A stretch of 64,000 bases of DNA from Halovulum sp039180525 (GCA_039180525.1 JBCDDF010000001.1:113563-177562); one strand, 5' to 3'; counted from the first letter of the stretch, positions 50,351-59,484 are shown. Notes: a model not told the origin generated them from the letters alone. Made by a program: numbers and translations.

Positions 50351-51160
50351 ATGACCGGACTGCTGCGCAAACCCGTCGGCGTGGCCGGCAAGGTCCACGA
50401 CATCTCTCCGGCCGCGGCCGGCTGGGGCTATGTCGGCTTCGCGCTTTACCGTCTGGGTCCGGGCGACACGGCCACAGAGGTCACCGGCGATCGCGAGGCG
50501 ATCCTGGTGCTGGTCGAGGGGCGCGCGCGGATCGGTGCGGCCGGCACCGATTTCGGAGTATGTGGCGAGCGGCTGGACGTGTTCGATGGCGGGCTGCCGC
50601 ATTGCCTCTATGTGCCGGGCGCCAGCGAGTGGCGGGCGGAGGCGGAAACCGCCTGCACGCTTGCGGTCTGCTCCGCCCCGGCCAAGACGGCGCGCCCGGC
50701 GCAACTGCTGGGGCCGGAGGGGATCGAGACCTCCATCCGCGGCACCGGGGCCAACACCCGCCACATCCAGAACATCGCCATGGAGGATCGCGACGTCGCC
50801 GACAGCCTGCTGGTGACAGAGGTCTACACGCCGCAGGGCAACTGGTCGTCCTACCCGCCGCACCGGCATGACGACGACAACTACCCCGACATCACCTATC
50901 TGGAAGAGACCTATTACCACCGCCTGAACCCGGCCCAGGGCTATGCGCATCAGCGCGTGTTTACCGAAGACGGCAGTCTGGATCAGACGCTGAGCCCGGA
51001 AAACCACGATGTGGTGCTGGTGCCCAAGGGCCACCACCCCTGCGCGGCGCCCTATGGCTATGACTTGTACTACCTGAACGTGATGGCCGGCCCGCAGCGC
51101 AAATGGCGGTTCAAGAACCACCCCGATCACGACTGGATCTACCAGCGCGACGCGGGGTGA
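50351..51160 (+). CDS. iolB: 5-deoxy-glucuronate isomerase IolB
   Basis: A 269-residue cupin-like isomerase that converts 5-deoxyglucuronate to 2-deoxy-5-keto-gluconate in inositol breakdown. Diagnostic are YTPQGNWSSYPPHRHDDDNY and ETYYHRLNPAQGYAHQRVF with the metal-binding His and Glu, and the ending VMAGPQRKWRF. I use ATG 50351, preceded by GGAGACAGG; an ATG at 50336 is in frame too. The neighbours IolE and IolD are absent from the window. Confidence 0.93.
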   Translation: MTGLLRKPVGVAGKVHDISPAAAGWGYVGFALYRLGPGDTATEVTGDREAILVLVEGRARIGAAGTDFGVCGERLDVFDGGLPHCLYVPGASEWRAEAETACTLAVCSAPAKTARPAQLLGPEGIETSIRGTGANTRHIQNIAMEDRDVADSLLVTEVYTPQGNWSSYPPHRHDDDNYPDITYLEETYYHRLNPAQGYAHQRVFTEDGSLDQTLSPENHDVVLVPKGHHPCAAPYGYDLYYLNVMAGPQRKWRFKNHPDHDWIYQRDAG

Positions 51161-51166
51161 GCGTGC

Positions 51167-51191
51167 GGCCCCGGGTCAGGCCCGGGGCGCG
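51167..51191. repeat. CCCCGGG hairpin repeat, copy B
   Basis: Identical to the 25 bases at 13310-13334. It lies in the 37-base gap between the convergent iolB and haloperoxidase-like genes, where it could act as a bidirectional transcription block. Confidence 0.85.
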
Positions 51192-51197
51192 TTGCGC

Positions 51198-52277
51198 TTA
51201 GGAAAGCTGTGTCCACTCCGCCCGGGCGTCGGTCCAGTATTGTTGAAGCTCCGGCATGTTCAGCAGAGTTTCATAGACGTCGCGGCCCAACGCCTGACCG
51301 GCATCGGTGTCCGACTTGTAGTGCAGCCCCATCACTTCCCGGTTCCGGCCGATACGGTCGGCCATGTCCTGCAAGGGCTCGCGGGTCAGATCGGGTGTGC
51401 CGCCGAGCGATCCTTGCGCCCAATAGTCGGTGTCCAGGTTCGGCATGACGTCCTTGAGAACCAAGGCCACGCACTGGGACTGGGTCGCGTGGCCGGACGG
51501 GAAGGATGCGTGTTCGGGCGGATCGATCGGAGGCATCAGCATCGGCGACATCTGGCTGGGCCGTGCCCGCTGATAGCGACGCTTGAACTTCATCACCGCC
51601 ATTGTGCAGCATTCCTGGGCGATCCCCACCAGGCGCGACGTATTCGGGTGCGTGATCCTGTTATAGGTGAGAATACCGCGGAAATAGTCTTCGATGTCCG
51701 CGCGCTGCTCCAAGCCTTCGGCCAGCATGCCCGGTCGATATTCGATCAGCTTTGCAAGCTGCGTGAGTTCCTCGACCACTTCCGGTTGCGCCAGCGTCCA
51801 GTTCCCACCGCTGGTTCCGCTCTGCGCCCAAGTCGGTCGATAGTCTTTGTCCCACAAGCTCGTTCCGCCGGCGCCTGCGCTTGCGAAGGCGATCGAAAAG
51901 TCCGGAATATAGGAAAACGCGAGATTGAGCGGAGACCAAAACCGATCGTCGAATGTCTGGCCGTTGACCGTTTTGTAGATGCTTTCGATCCGCACCGGCC
52001 CGGCCGGCGGGTTCGCGCCGGTAAAGGCCATCGGGTTCGCTTGCGGCCATTCGTTGTTGTGCCAATACCAGTCTGCGACCGGTGTTGGATCGCCGTTCGG
52101 CAGCGTCGGGTTCGCTTCGTCCTTATAGGGTGACATGCCCAGCGAGCGGCTGCCGCTGCTGATCCCGTTGGCATTCATGGCGCTCATACCATTCATGCCA
52201 TTCATTCCGTTCATGCCATTCATCCCATTGGATGCATCGCGCGAACTCATCCCGTTGGCTTTCTTGATACCCGGCAT
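51198..52277 (-). CDS. Vanadium haloperoxidase / PAP2-like protein
   Basis: A 359-residue protein of the vanadium chloroperoxidase/PAP2 phosphatase superfamily. The three signature parts are visible: MKFKRRYQRARPSQ, FPSGHATQSQ, and RNREVMGLHYKSDTDAG, which bind vanadate or phosphate and hold the catalytic His. The N-terminus, residues 17-31, consists of NGM repeats, with no signal peptide. The helix-rich build around the motifs favours the haloperoxidase-like group. It follows the cyclase gene by 20 bases. Confidence 0.8.
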   Translation of the reverse strand: MPGIKKANGMSSRDASNGMNGMNGMNGMNGMSAMNANGISSGSRSLGMSPYKDEANPTLPNGDPTPVADWYWHNNEWPQANPMAFTGANPPAGPVRIESIYKTVNGQTFDDRFWSPLNLAFSYIPDFSIAFASAGAGGTSLWDKDYRPTWAQSGTSGGNWTLAQPEVVEELTQLAKLIEYRPGMLAEGLEQRADIEDYFRGILTYNRITHPNTSRLVGIAQECCTMAVMKFKRRYQRARPSQMSPMLMPPIDPPEHASFPSGHATQSQCVALVLKDVMPNLDTDYWAQGSLGGTPDLTREPLQDMADRIGRNREVMGLHYKSDTDAGQALGRDVYETLLNMPELQQYWTDARAEWTQLS

Positions 52278-52297
52278 GTCCCCCCCGTTTACGCCGC

Positions 52298-54070
52298 TTA
52301 CCCCAGGCCGGCCTGCTCCATGTGGCCGCGCACCATCTTTCTACTCTCCGGATCCCGGATTGGAGAAAAGTACTCAAAATAATGATCTAGATCAAATTCC
52401 GGTTCTTTGCCTTTGATTTTTTTCGCGAAGTACCGCGCCCTGTCCATGTTGCCGGCGGCGACGTTGATCACCGCGGCGCATCGCCAGTTGGATGTGTAAT
52501 CCGACTTCTCCGCAAATGCGCGTTCCGACCAGACGACGGCTTCCTCGAAATTGTGAGAGTAGTAATAGGCCATACTCAGAAAATCGTAGTACTGAAAAGC
52601 ATCCGGGTCATAGGGCGACAAACGGATGCCGTGCATCGCATGTTCCACGGCCTCTTCCGCACGTCCCACATATGTCAGTGTTGCGCTGGACAGCATCCAA
52701 GCCACCGCCTGGCTGGGGCCCATTTCCCGCGCCCGGTCCAGCATGACGATGGCGGAATCGTAATCCCGCTCCAAAAACGATTTCACATGCCCATAGGCGG
52801 CGAGGCCAAGGGCGTTGTGGCGGTCCAATTGAACCGCCTGGGAGGCGTATGTTCGCGCGGCGGCGACGTATTTGTCTCGATCACTTGCCCATCCCTGGCC
52901 GATATAGATGCAATGCCAGCGCGCGGTATAGGCCACCGGCATCGCGAATTCTGGATCGAGTTCCATGGCGGCTTTGAAGTGCTTGAACGCCTCGTCAAAG
53001 CTGGGCTTGGTCAGCACGGTCATATAGTCCAACGCCTTCAGCGTCAGATCATAAGCGGTGAAATTGTCCGGGGGTTTTCTCAAGGCTTTAACTCTTTCGG
53101 ACGCTCGGACATTGGGCGCGATGAGCGAGACAATATGCTCGACGATCCTGTCCTGGGTCTCGAATAGATCGCTGTGAGAAAATTCACTCCGGTCGGAGAA
53201 TATGATCTCTGCGGTGCTGGTGTCGCACAGCGACACCGACAACCGGATTTTCGTGGCAGACCGGCGCATCGTGCCCATCAGCACATAACGCACATCCAGC
53301 ACCCGCCCGACCTCGCGCGGGTCGACGGCGCCGCCGCCGAAAGACAGCGTGGAGGCGCGGGAGATCACCAACAGTTCCTTGAACGACGACAAGGAGACGA
53401 TGATGTCCTCGACAATACCGTCAGAGAAATACTTGAACCCTTCGTCCGGCCCCAGGTTCTGCAACGGCAGCACCGCGATCGATGGCAGGGTGACCCGCTG
53501 CGACGTCAGCCCGACCTTGGCGTCGGTCTGCGATTGCAGAAGTTCATAGGCGCGGATCGGGTCGCTGATGTTGCGCAGGGTCAGATAGCCCAGGTTGCGC
53601 ACCTCCAGCGACAGCGCGCGTTTGGTCGAGTGGTACAGATCCTCTGAGATGATGATCCCGTCGGGCGCGATGCTTTCCTGCAGGCGCTTGGTGACGTTGA
53701 CCCCGTCGCCATAGATGTCCTCGCCATCGACGATGACCTCGCAGATATGCACCGCGATGCGGATCGACAGGCCGGGGAAATGCGCGGTCTTGCCCACGCG
53801 GCCGGCGCGCACCCGCTGTTGCACCCTCAGCGCCCATTCGACCGCCGCCGATGCGCTGCGGAACGTCAGCAACATGCCGTCGCCCAGGGTGCGGATCAGG
53901 TGACCCTGGCCGGCCTCCGTTTCCGGTTCGACCACTTCGGACACGAACCGCATCAACATGGCATGGGTGCCGACCTCGTCCTTCGAGGTCAGCGCGGAAT
54001 ATCCCGCGACATCGGCGAAAACCACGCATTGCAGCTCTCGCGTCTTGCTGTCCATGAACGCCACGCCCAT
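52298..54070 (-). CDS. Class III adenylate cyclase with TolB-like domain and TPR repeats
   Basis: A 590-residue multi-domain protein. Residues 10-180 form a class III cyclase domain with metal-binding Asp20 (VVFADVAGYS) and Asp64 (TLGDGMLLTF) and an Arg in GDGVNVTKRLQ. The middle (about 190-320) is FlgO/TolB-N-like, LPSIAVLPLQNLGPDEGFKY with YFSDGIVEDI and YVLMGTMRRSATKIRLSV. The last 260 residues contain TPR repeats. The same arrangement is common in alpha-proteobacterial cyclases, and the product is inferred to be cAMP. It may sense or assemble with partners through its TPRs. Confidence 0.88.
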   Translation of the reverse strand: MGVAFMDSKTRELQCVVFADVAGYSALTSKDEVGTHAMLMRFVSEVVEPETEAGQGHLIRTLGDGMLLTFRSASAAVEWALRVQQRVRAGRVGKTAHFPGLSIRIAVHICEVIVDGEDIYGDGVNVTKRLQESIAPDGIIISEDLYHSTKRALSLEVRNLGYLTLRNISDPIRAYELLQSQTDAKVGLTSQRVTLPSIAVLPLQNLGPDEGFKYFSDGIVEDIIVSLSSFKELLVISRASTLSFGGGAVDPREVGRVLDVRYVLMGTMRRSATKIRLSVSLCDTSTAEIIFSDRSEFSHSDLFETQDRIVEHIVSLIAPNVRASERVKALRKPPDNFTAYDLTLKALDYMTVLTKPSFDEAFKHFKAAMELDPEFAMPVAYTARWHCIYIGQGWASDRDKYVAAARTYASQAVQLDRHNALGLAAYGHVKSFLERDYDSAIVMLDRAREMGPSQAVAWMLSSATLTYVGRAEEAVEHAMHGIRLSPYDPDAFQYYDFLSMAYYYSHNFEEAVVWSERAFAEKSDYTSNWRCAAVINVAAGNMDRARYFAKKIKGKEPEFDLDHYFEYFSPIRDPESRKMVRGHMEQAGLG

Positions 54071-54237
54071 CGGCCGACCACACCCCGGTTGGTTGAAGCG
54101 CTTGTAGACTATGGAATAATCCGGCCGCTGTCAGCCCGCGCGAACAATTATTTCGCTGTCGCGGCAAAAGTAATGTTTGTCACAATCGCCGCAAACCGTT
54201 TCAGTTACGTTGCTGCGCAATAAAGGGGGGGCGAGCC

Positions 54238-55734
54238 ATGCCGAGTGCACGGACGATCATTCGACGCCGCATCAAGGATACGCCGGAGGCGCGTGCGTTG
54301 CTGCAGCGCAGAGATGCGGGCAAGGACGATCCCGGCAGCCGCACCGAAGCCGCGTTGGAGTTGCGAAAGCTCGCCGAACCCTGGCGCCGCGGTCCGGATG
54401 ATGATCCCCAGGTACTGGCGCAGTACTTGCAAAGCTGGGGCTTTCTGGGCCCGGACGACGATGTCGAAAAGGTCCGGGCGGGCCTCTTGGATTCGCTCAG
54501 CTTCCTTACAGAGGTCGCGCCGCCGGAAAGCTGTAATGGGCAGGAACTAGATTACGGCGTGGCGCCGCGCGATCTGGCGGTCGACGGGCCGGCCCTGCCG
54601 CAGGTGCCCGACTATGACCCGGGCGCGGAATCGGTCGGCGTCGATCAGGCGATTTCGCTGACCGACTATGCGCGCGCGGCACAATACTGGACATCCGGGC
54701 TGTTCGGCGCGTCCACTTTCGGCACCCACGCCCAGGCGATGAACCTGATCGGGGCCGATTGGGCGGCCGGTCCCGAATTCAAGGCGCCGGCAGGTCGGGA
54801 CGGCAAGGCTGTCAATGTCGTCATCGTCGATGAAGGGTTCAACCTGGACTATCTGCGCGCGATCCATCCCGGGTTGAATTATGGCGGCGGCTTCGTCAGC
54901 GCCAATGCCAAACGCCCGCTGCCGGGCCAATACGTCAACCCGTTCGCGCCGCAAAACCTGTGGCATGGCAATATGATCGCCCGCAACGTGCTGAAGATCG
55001 CGCCGAACGTGCGGCTTTACGATGCGCCGCTGCTGCCCGATAAAGTGACCGATATCAAAGCGTTCACCTATGATGTCGAGTATCTTTATGTCAGTATCCT
55101 GTTGGAGCGTCTGTTCGGTCCGCATCGCGACGAACCTTGGGTTTTGGTCAACGCCTGGGCGGTCGCGGACAGTATCGAGGAATACGACAGCCCGGCGCCG
55201 CCCATCGTGCGGTACTCCACCGGCGCGCTGCATCCGGCCAATCTGCTGCTGCAATTGATGAGCCGCTATGTCGATATCGTCTTCGCCGCGGGAAACTACG
55301 GCGGGTTCGACCCGGCTTTCGGCTCCGGCATTTACGATCGCGGGCCGGAACGCAGCATTCGCGGCTCCAACGCCTTGGCCGGCGTCTTGTGCGTGGGGGC
55401 TACGAACTCCATCGGGCGCTGGATCGGTGCGTCTTCCGAAGGCGATGGGCCGGAGGCACTGAAATACGGCATCAAGGATGCGCAAAAGCCCGATCTGTGC
55501 GCCCCGTCCTGGTTTTCCGCCTTCGACGACAGTGGCGAGGTCAGCACCGGCACCTCGGCCTCCTGCGCCGTGGCGGCCGGGATGGTCGCGGCGCTGCGCA
55601 CCACCATGCGCAACGAAGATCCGGCGGATGTGTTCCAACTGCTGCGGGACAGCGCGCGTCAGGCGAACGCAGGCACCTGGAGCGACCGCACCGGGCTGGG
55701 GCTGATCCAGATGCCGCAGGTCCCGGTGGCCTAG
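54238..55734 (+). CDS. Intracellular subtilase (S8 family)
   Basis: A 498-residue serine protease of the S8 family. The catalytic residues can be placed as Asp198 (VNVVIVDEGFN), His243 (LWHGNMIARNV) and Ser440 (STGTSASCAVAAGM), with the oxyanion Asn in VFAAGNYGG. No signal peptide is seen, and the 190-residue N-terminal part is charged and helical, perhaps a regulatory domain. It diverges from the cyclase gene; AAGGGGGGG precedes the start. A two-hairpin element follows the stop. Confidence 0.85.
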   Translation: MPSARTIIRRRIKDTPEARALLQRRDAGKDDPGSRTEAALELRKLAEPWRRGPDDDPQVLAQYLQSWGFLGPDDDVEKVRAGLLDSLSFLTEVAPPESCNGQELDYGVAPRDLAVDGPALPQVPDYDPGAESVGVDQAISLTDYARAAQYWTSGLFGASTFGTHAQAMNLIGADWAAGPEFKAPAGRDGKAVNVVIVDEGFNLDYLRAIHPGLNYGGGFVSANAKRPLPGQYVNPFAPQNLWHGNMIARNVLKIAPNVRLYDAPLLPDKVTDIKAFTYDVEYLYVSILLERLFGPHRDEPWVLVNAWAVADSIEEYDSPAPPIVRYSTGALHPANLLLQLMSRYVDIVFAAGNYGGFDPAFGSGIYDRGPERSIRGSNALAGVLCVGATNSIGRWIGASSEGDGPEALKYGIKDAQKPDLCAPSWFSAFDDSGEVSTGTSASCAVAAGMVAALRTTMRNEDPADVFQLLRDSARQANAGTWSDRTGLGLIQMPQVPVA

Positions 55735-55842
55735 ACCAAGACCGTTTCAGACTGAATCAGTCTGAAAAGGATTTTGGCCCAGATTCAATAGTTTGAGCAG
55801 TACCCTAGGATCAGATTGTTTCGATCTGATCGGTTTTGCTCT
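55734..55842 (+). repeat. Two-hairpin repeat element, copy 2
   Basis: Starts at the stop codon of the subtilase gene and contains TTTCAGACT/AGTCTGAAA (55745-55767) and GATCAGAT/ATCTGATC (55809-55831), joined by the same conserved stretch as copy 1 in the GTA cluster. The second stem is followed by TTTT. Compared with copy 1, the closing pair of that stem changes from C:G to T:A on both sides, a compensatory change. Confidence 0.8.
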
Positions 55843-55963
55843 GGGTCCCGGCGCCTGCGCGCCCGCGCGCGGGGCTGCCCTGCCTTGAATGGGCCTAATG
55901 CCAAGCGGCGGAGAGAAGCAGCACCGACCCCGGGTGGCGGGCGCCTTGTCGAACCGGCGGCGC

Positions 55964-56191
55964 CTAGCGCTCCGGCTTGAGGCGGCGGCGGCCGCCGCGT
56001 CGGCCGGGTGCCGGGCTGCGGGCGGGCAGTTCGGACATCACCGCGGCCCGGTCGGCGGCATTCATCGCCGGCCAAGCGGCGATTTCCCGGGTGCTGCGGG
56101 CGCAGCCGAGGCAAAGCTTGGTCGCGGGGTGGATCGTACAGATGCCGACGCAGGGGCTGTCGGGTTCGTTGCGCTGCCAGACGCGGCTCAT
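55964..56191 (-). CDS. DUF1289 protein
   Basis: A 75-residue protein with the four-cysteine DUF1289 pattern, CVGICTIHPATKLCLGCARS, probably binding zinc or iron-sulfur. Function unknown. It starts by four-base overlap with the ruvX stop (ATGA) and ends in an Arg/Gly-rich basic tail. Confidence 0.88.
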   Translation of the reverse strand: MSRVWQRNEPDSPCVGICTIHPATKLCLGCARSTREIAAWPAMNAADRAAVMSELPARSPAPGRRGGRRRLKPER

Positions 56192-56658
56192 GGTTCGGTC
56201 TCCAGATATGTCAGCCGGTCAAGCGCACCTTGCAGGATGACGCTGGCGGCGACCTGATCGATCACGGCGCCGCGCCGCGCGCGCGATGTGTCGGCTTCTA
56301 GCAACGCCCGTTCGGCCGCGACGGTCGACAGGCGTTCGTCCCACAGCAGGATGGGCAGCGTCAGCACGCCGCCGAGGTTGCGCGCAAAGGCGCGGGTGGA
56401 CTGCGCCCGCGGCCCCTCGCTGCCATCCATGTTGCGCGGCAGGCCCAGCACCAGGCCCGCGGCCTCCGACGCCAGGGGTGCGAGCGCCGCCGCGTCGGCG
56501 GAGAATTTCCGGCGCCGAATGACGGTGACCGCGCTGGCGATGCGGCGGCGGGTGTCGGACCGGGCAACGCCGATGGTCTTGGTGCCCAGATCCAGCCCCA
56601 GCACGGGCGTGCGGGGGGGCAGGGCAGCGGCGAAATCCGCGGCATCGTCGGTGATCAT
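56188..56658 (-). CDS. ruvX: Holliday junction resolvase RuvX / pre-16S rRNA nuclease YqgF
   Basis: A 156-residue RNase H-fold protein with VLGLDLGTKTIGVARSD, LVLGLPRNMDGSEG, LLWDERLSTVAAE and IDQVAASVILQG, which hold the conserved Asp and Glu residues. In E. coli YqgF is involved in 16S rRNA maturation; a resolvase role is less certain. I use ATG 56658, which overlaps the ccmI stop by four bases. Confidence 0.92.
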   Translation of the reverse strand: MITDDAADFAAALPPRTPVLGLDLGTKTIGVARSDTRRRIASAVTVIRRRKFSADAAALAPLASEAAGLVLGLPRNMDGSEGPRAQSTRAFARNLGGVLTLPILLWDERLSTVAAERALLEADTSRARRGAVIDQVAASVILQGALDRLTYLETEP

Positions 56659-57830
56659 TGCTGCACCTCCGCCTCCTGAGCGGCCTGCCGGATCAGGGCC
56701 AGCGCGGCGGGCGCGTCGGCGAACACCGCCTGCGCCTCGTTCCAGATCTGACTGGCGGCACCGCGTTCGCCCAACACGCCGTAGGACCGGATCAGCCGCG
56801 CCCAATCCTCGGGCGGACCGCCGTCCTGCGCCAGGCGCGCGGCCAGGCCGGAGACCATGCCGCGGATATCGTCGGGGGTCATCTCCGGCGCCGGCGCGGT
56901 GGCGAGGCGTTCGGGCACCTGCCGCCCGGCGGCCAAGGCCACATTGGCGATCTGACGCCGGATCGCCTGCGCCCAGGGCGCCTCGTCATCGCTTTCGCTT
57001 AAAAGCCGGATCCACATGTCATAGGTCAGATCGGCGCGGCCCGCCTGCAACGCGCCCAGGCCCGAGTAGTACCGCGCCCGCGGTTCGCGCGGATCGCGTT
57101 CCAGCGCGGCGATCAGCGCGGCTTCGGCCTGGGGCGAGACATAGCCGTTGACGGCCAGGATCCGGTATTCGGCCAGGTTCGCCTGGTCGGTGGCGGTCGC
57201 CGCCGGCCCCAGCAGTGCGACCAGCCGCGCCTGCGCCTCTGCCGCCTGATCCCACTGCCCCAGCCGGGCGCGATTGTCCGCCAAAAGCCGCCAGCCCTGC
57301 GCGTCGCCGGGCCGGGTTTCCAATGCGGTGCGCAGCCGTGTCATCAGTTCGGCATGTTCCGGGTCCGCTTGTGGGTCCGCAACCGCGCCGCGTGCCTCCA
57401 GCATCTGCCGCATTTCCGCCTGTGTGGCGCGGGCGGCGTATTCAGCGGCGTTCTGAGCGATGCGCTGCGTACGCGGCTGGTCGGGCAAGCCGCCGCCGCC
57501 GATCGCGGCGTAAATCGCCAACCCGCCGCCGATTACTGCGGCGACCGTGCCCCAGATCAGAACCTGCCGCGCGCGTGGCGGTGCGGCGACCGGCGCGGCG
57601 GCGGCGGCGCGGTCCGCGGCCAGCAACCGACGGGAGACCTCCAGCTTCAACGCCTCCGCCTCATCGGGGTCCATGGCGCCGCGGGCCTCGTCGCGCGCGA
57701 TCTCGGCCAACTGATCCTTATAGACCGTCACCGCCCGTTCTTCCGCCCGGGAGGAGCCGGACCGGCGGATACCCGTGACCAACACTGCGGTGACCAGGCC
57801 GCAAATCGCTAAGGCAAAGATCCAGAACAC
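56655..57830 (-). CDS. ccmI: Cytochrome c biogenesis protein CcmI
   Basis: A 391-residue apocytochrome c chaperone. It has two membrane segments, the first starting right at the N-terminus (FWIFALAICGLVTAVLVTGI) and the second near residue 100, framing a cytoplasmic loop; the periplasmic C-terminal part carries TPR repeats with ALERDPREPRARYYSGLGAL. I use GTG 57830, because upstream in-frame residues (over 50) have no family character. The gene is divergent from the sox operon. Confidence 0.9.
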   Translation of the reverse strand: MFWIFALAICGLVTAVLVTGIRRSGSSRAEERAVTVYKDQLAEIARDEARGAMDPDEAEALKLEVSRRLLAADRAAAAAPVAAPPRARQVLIWGTVAAVIGGGLAIYAAIGGGGLPDQPRTQRIAQNAAEYAARATQAEMRQMLEARGAVADPQADPEHAELMTRLRTALETRPGDAQGWRLLADNRARLGQWDQAAEAQARLVALLGPAATATDQANLAEYRILAVNGYVSPQAEAALIAALERDPREPRARYYSGLGALQAGRADLTYDMWIRLLSESDDEAPWAQAIRRQIANVALAAGRQVPERLATAPAPEMTPDDIRGMVSGLAARLAQDGGPPEDWARLIRSYGVLGERGAASQIWNEAQAVFADAPAALALIRQAAQEAEVQQ

Positions 57831-57997
57831 GGCTGTTCCCGTTTGCAGATGCGGCACCGGGCATAGCGCACCGGCTGTCGGCGGCGCAACGTGGCACAGG
57901 CGCCCGCGGCGGGCGAAATGTCGGGAACGGGCCGCGATATGCCGTCGCGCTGCGGGCATTAGCGATTGAGCCGCAGGCAAATCGGCACTAGGCCCGG

Positions 57998-59281
57998 ATG
58001 ACCACAACCCATGCAGAGGACAGGCGCGCGCCCGTGAAACGCTATTCGGTTTTCGCCGTCGCCCGAGAGGCGGCGCGCTATCACACCGGTTGGGAGAGAG
58101 CCTGGCGCGCGCCCGAGCCCAAGCCGGACTACGAGGTGGTGATCGTGGGTGCCGGCGGGCACGGGCTGGCGACCGCCTATTACCTGGCCAAGAACCATGG
58201 CGTGCGCAATGTCGCGGTGCTGGAAAAGGGTTGGCTGGGCGGCGGCAATACCGGGCGCAACACCACGATCATTCGGTCGAACTACCTGCAGGACGAAAGT
58301 GCTGCGATCTATGAAACCTCGCGCCGGCTTTACGAGACGCTGAGCCAAAGGCTGAACTACAACATCATGTTCAGCCCGCGCGGCGTCATGATGCTGTGCC
58401 AGACCGAACACGAGCTTCGGGCGCTGAAACGCACCGCCCATGCCAACCGGCTTGCGGGGATCAAGACGCAGATGGTCTCCCCCCGGCGGGTGAAGGAGAT
58501 CGTCAAGATCATCAATATCGACGGCCCGCGCTATCCGGTACTGGGCGGGCTGTGGCAGCCGCGCGGCGGCACCGCGCGCCACGACGCGGTGGCCTGGGGC
58601 TATGCCCGCGCGGCGTCGGATCTGGGGGTGGACATCATCCAGAAATGCGCTGTGACCGGGGTGGATCGGGACGCGTCGGGCGTGACCGGGGTGCAGACGG
58701 ACAAAGGGCCGATCCGCTGCAAGAAACTGTGCATCGTGGTCGCCGGATCCTCGGGCGTGCTGGCGGATATGGCGGGCTTTCGTCTGCCGGTCGAATCGGT
58801 TGCGTTGCAGGCGCTGGTCAGCGAACCGATCAAGCCGGTGATGGATTGCGTCGTCATGGCCAACACCGTGCACGGCTATATGAGCCAGTCGGACAAGGGC
58901 GAGATGGTGATCGGCGGCGGTGCGGACGGGTTCAACAACTACACCCAGCGCGGGTCGTTCCAGCATATCGAGGAAACCGTACGCGCACTGGTGGAGACGT
59001 TTCCGCTGATCTCGCGGCTGAAGATGCTGCGCCAATGGGGCGGGATCGTGGATATGACCGGGGATCGATCACCGATCATCTCTCAGACGCCGGTGCCGGG
59101 CGTGTTCATCAATTGCGGCTGGGGCACCGGCGGGTTCAAGGCGATCCCGGGCTCGGGCTGGGCCACGGCCGAGATGCTGGCCGATGGCGCGCCGCGCAGG
59201 CTGGCGGCGCCGTTTTCGTTGGACCGGTTCGTGGAAGGGCGGATGATCGACGAAAGCGTCGCCGCCGCGGTGGCGCATTGA
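57998..59281 (+). CDS. soxB: Sarcosine oxidase beta subunit
   Basis: A 427-residue flavoprotein subunit of heterotetrameric sarcosine oxidase, which oxidises sarcosine to glycine, formaldehyde (as methylene-THF) and peroxide. FAD-binding VVIVGAGGHGLATAYYL, the GGGNTGRNTTIIRSNY segment and the RQWGGIVDMTGDRSPIIS motif are diagnostic. A GTG at 58034 (reading VKRYSVFAVAREA) matches the usual SoxB start and is an alternative to the ATG at 57998. In normal operons soxD would follow closely; here 817 bases intervene. Confidence 0.95.
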   Translation: MTTTHAEDRRAPVKRYSVFAVAREAARYHTGWERAWRAPEPKPDYEVVIVGAGGHGLATAYYLAKNHGVRNVAVLEKGWLGGGNTGRNTTIIRSNYLQDESAAIYETSRRLYETLSQRLNYNIMFSPRGVMMLCQTEHELRALKRTAHANRLAGIKTQMVSPRRVKEIVKIINIDGPRYPVLGGLWQPRGGTARHDAVAWGYARAASDLGVDIIQKCAVTGVDRDASGVTGVQTDKGPIRCKKLCIVVAGSSGVLADMAGFRLPVESVALQALVSEPIKPVMDCVVMANTVHGYMSQSDKGEMVIGGGADGFNNYTQRGSFQHIEETVRALVETFPLISRLKMLRQWGGIVDMTGDRSPIISQTPVPGVFINCGWGTGGFKAIPGSGWATAEMLADGAPRRLAAPFSLDRFVEGRMIDESVAAAVAH

Positions 59282-59428
59282 GCGTGCCGGTCCGTTGCCG
59301 GGCCGCGACCGGCCCTATTCCGCCTGCCGTTCCCCGGCATGGCAGAACGTCGGACACGGCCAAAGCTGATCAGCGTCGCGTTGGCGGTGCGGTGCCGGTT
59401 GGTCCGATGCCGATTGGTCCGATTGCGC

Positions 59429-59468
59429 AAAAAAAAGGTCCCGGTCCGTCCGCCGACGGTCCGGGACC
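59429..59468 (-). terminator. Terminator of the antisense small gene
   Basis: On the minus strand GGTCCCGGACCG and CGGACCGGGACC form a stem with one mismatch and an eight-base loop, followed by eight T residues (the A run at 59429-59436 on the plus strand). It ends the gene at 59485-59724. Confidence 0.92.
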
Positions 59469-59484
59469 CTGTTCGCTGAGATCG

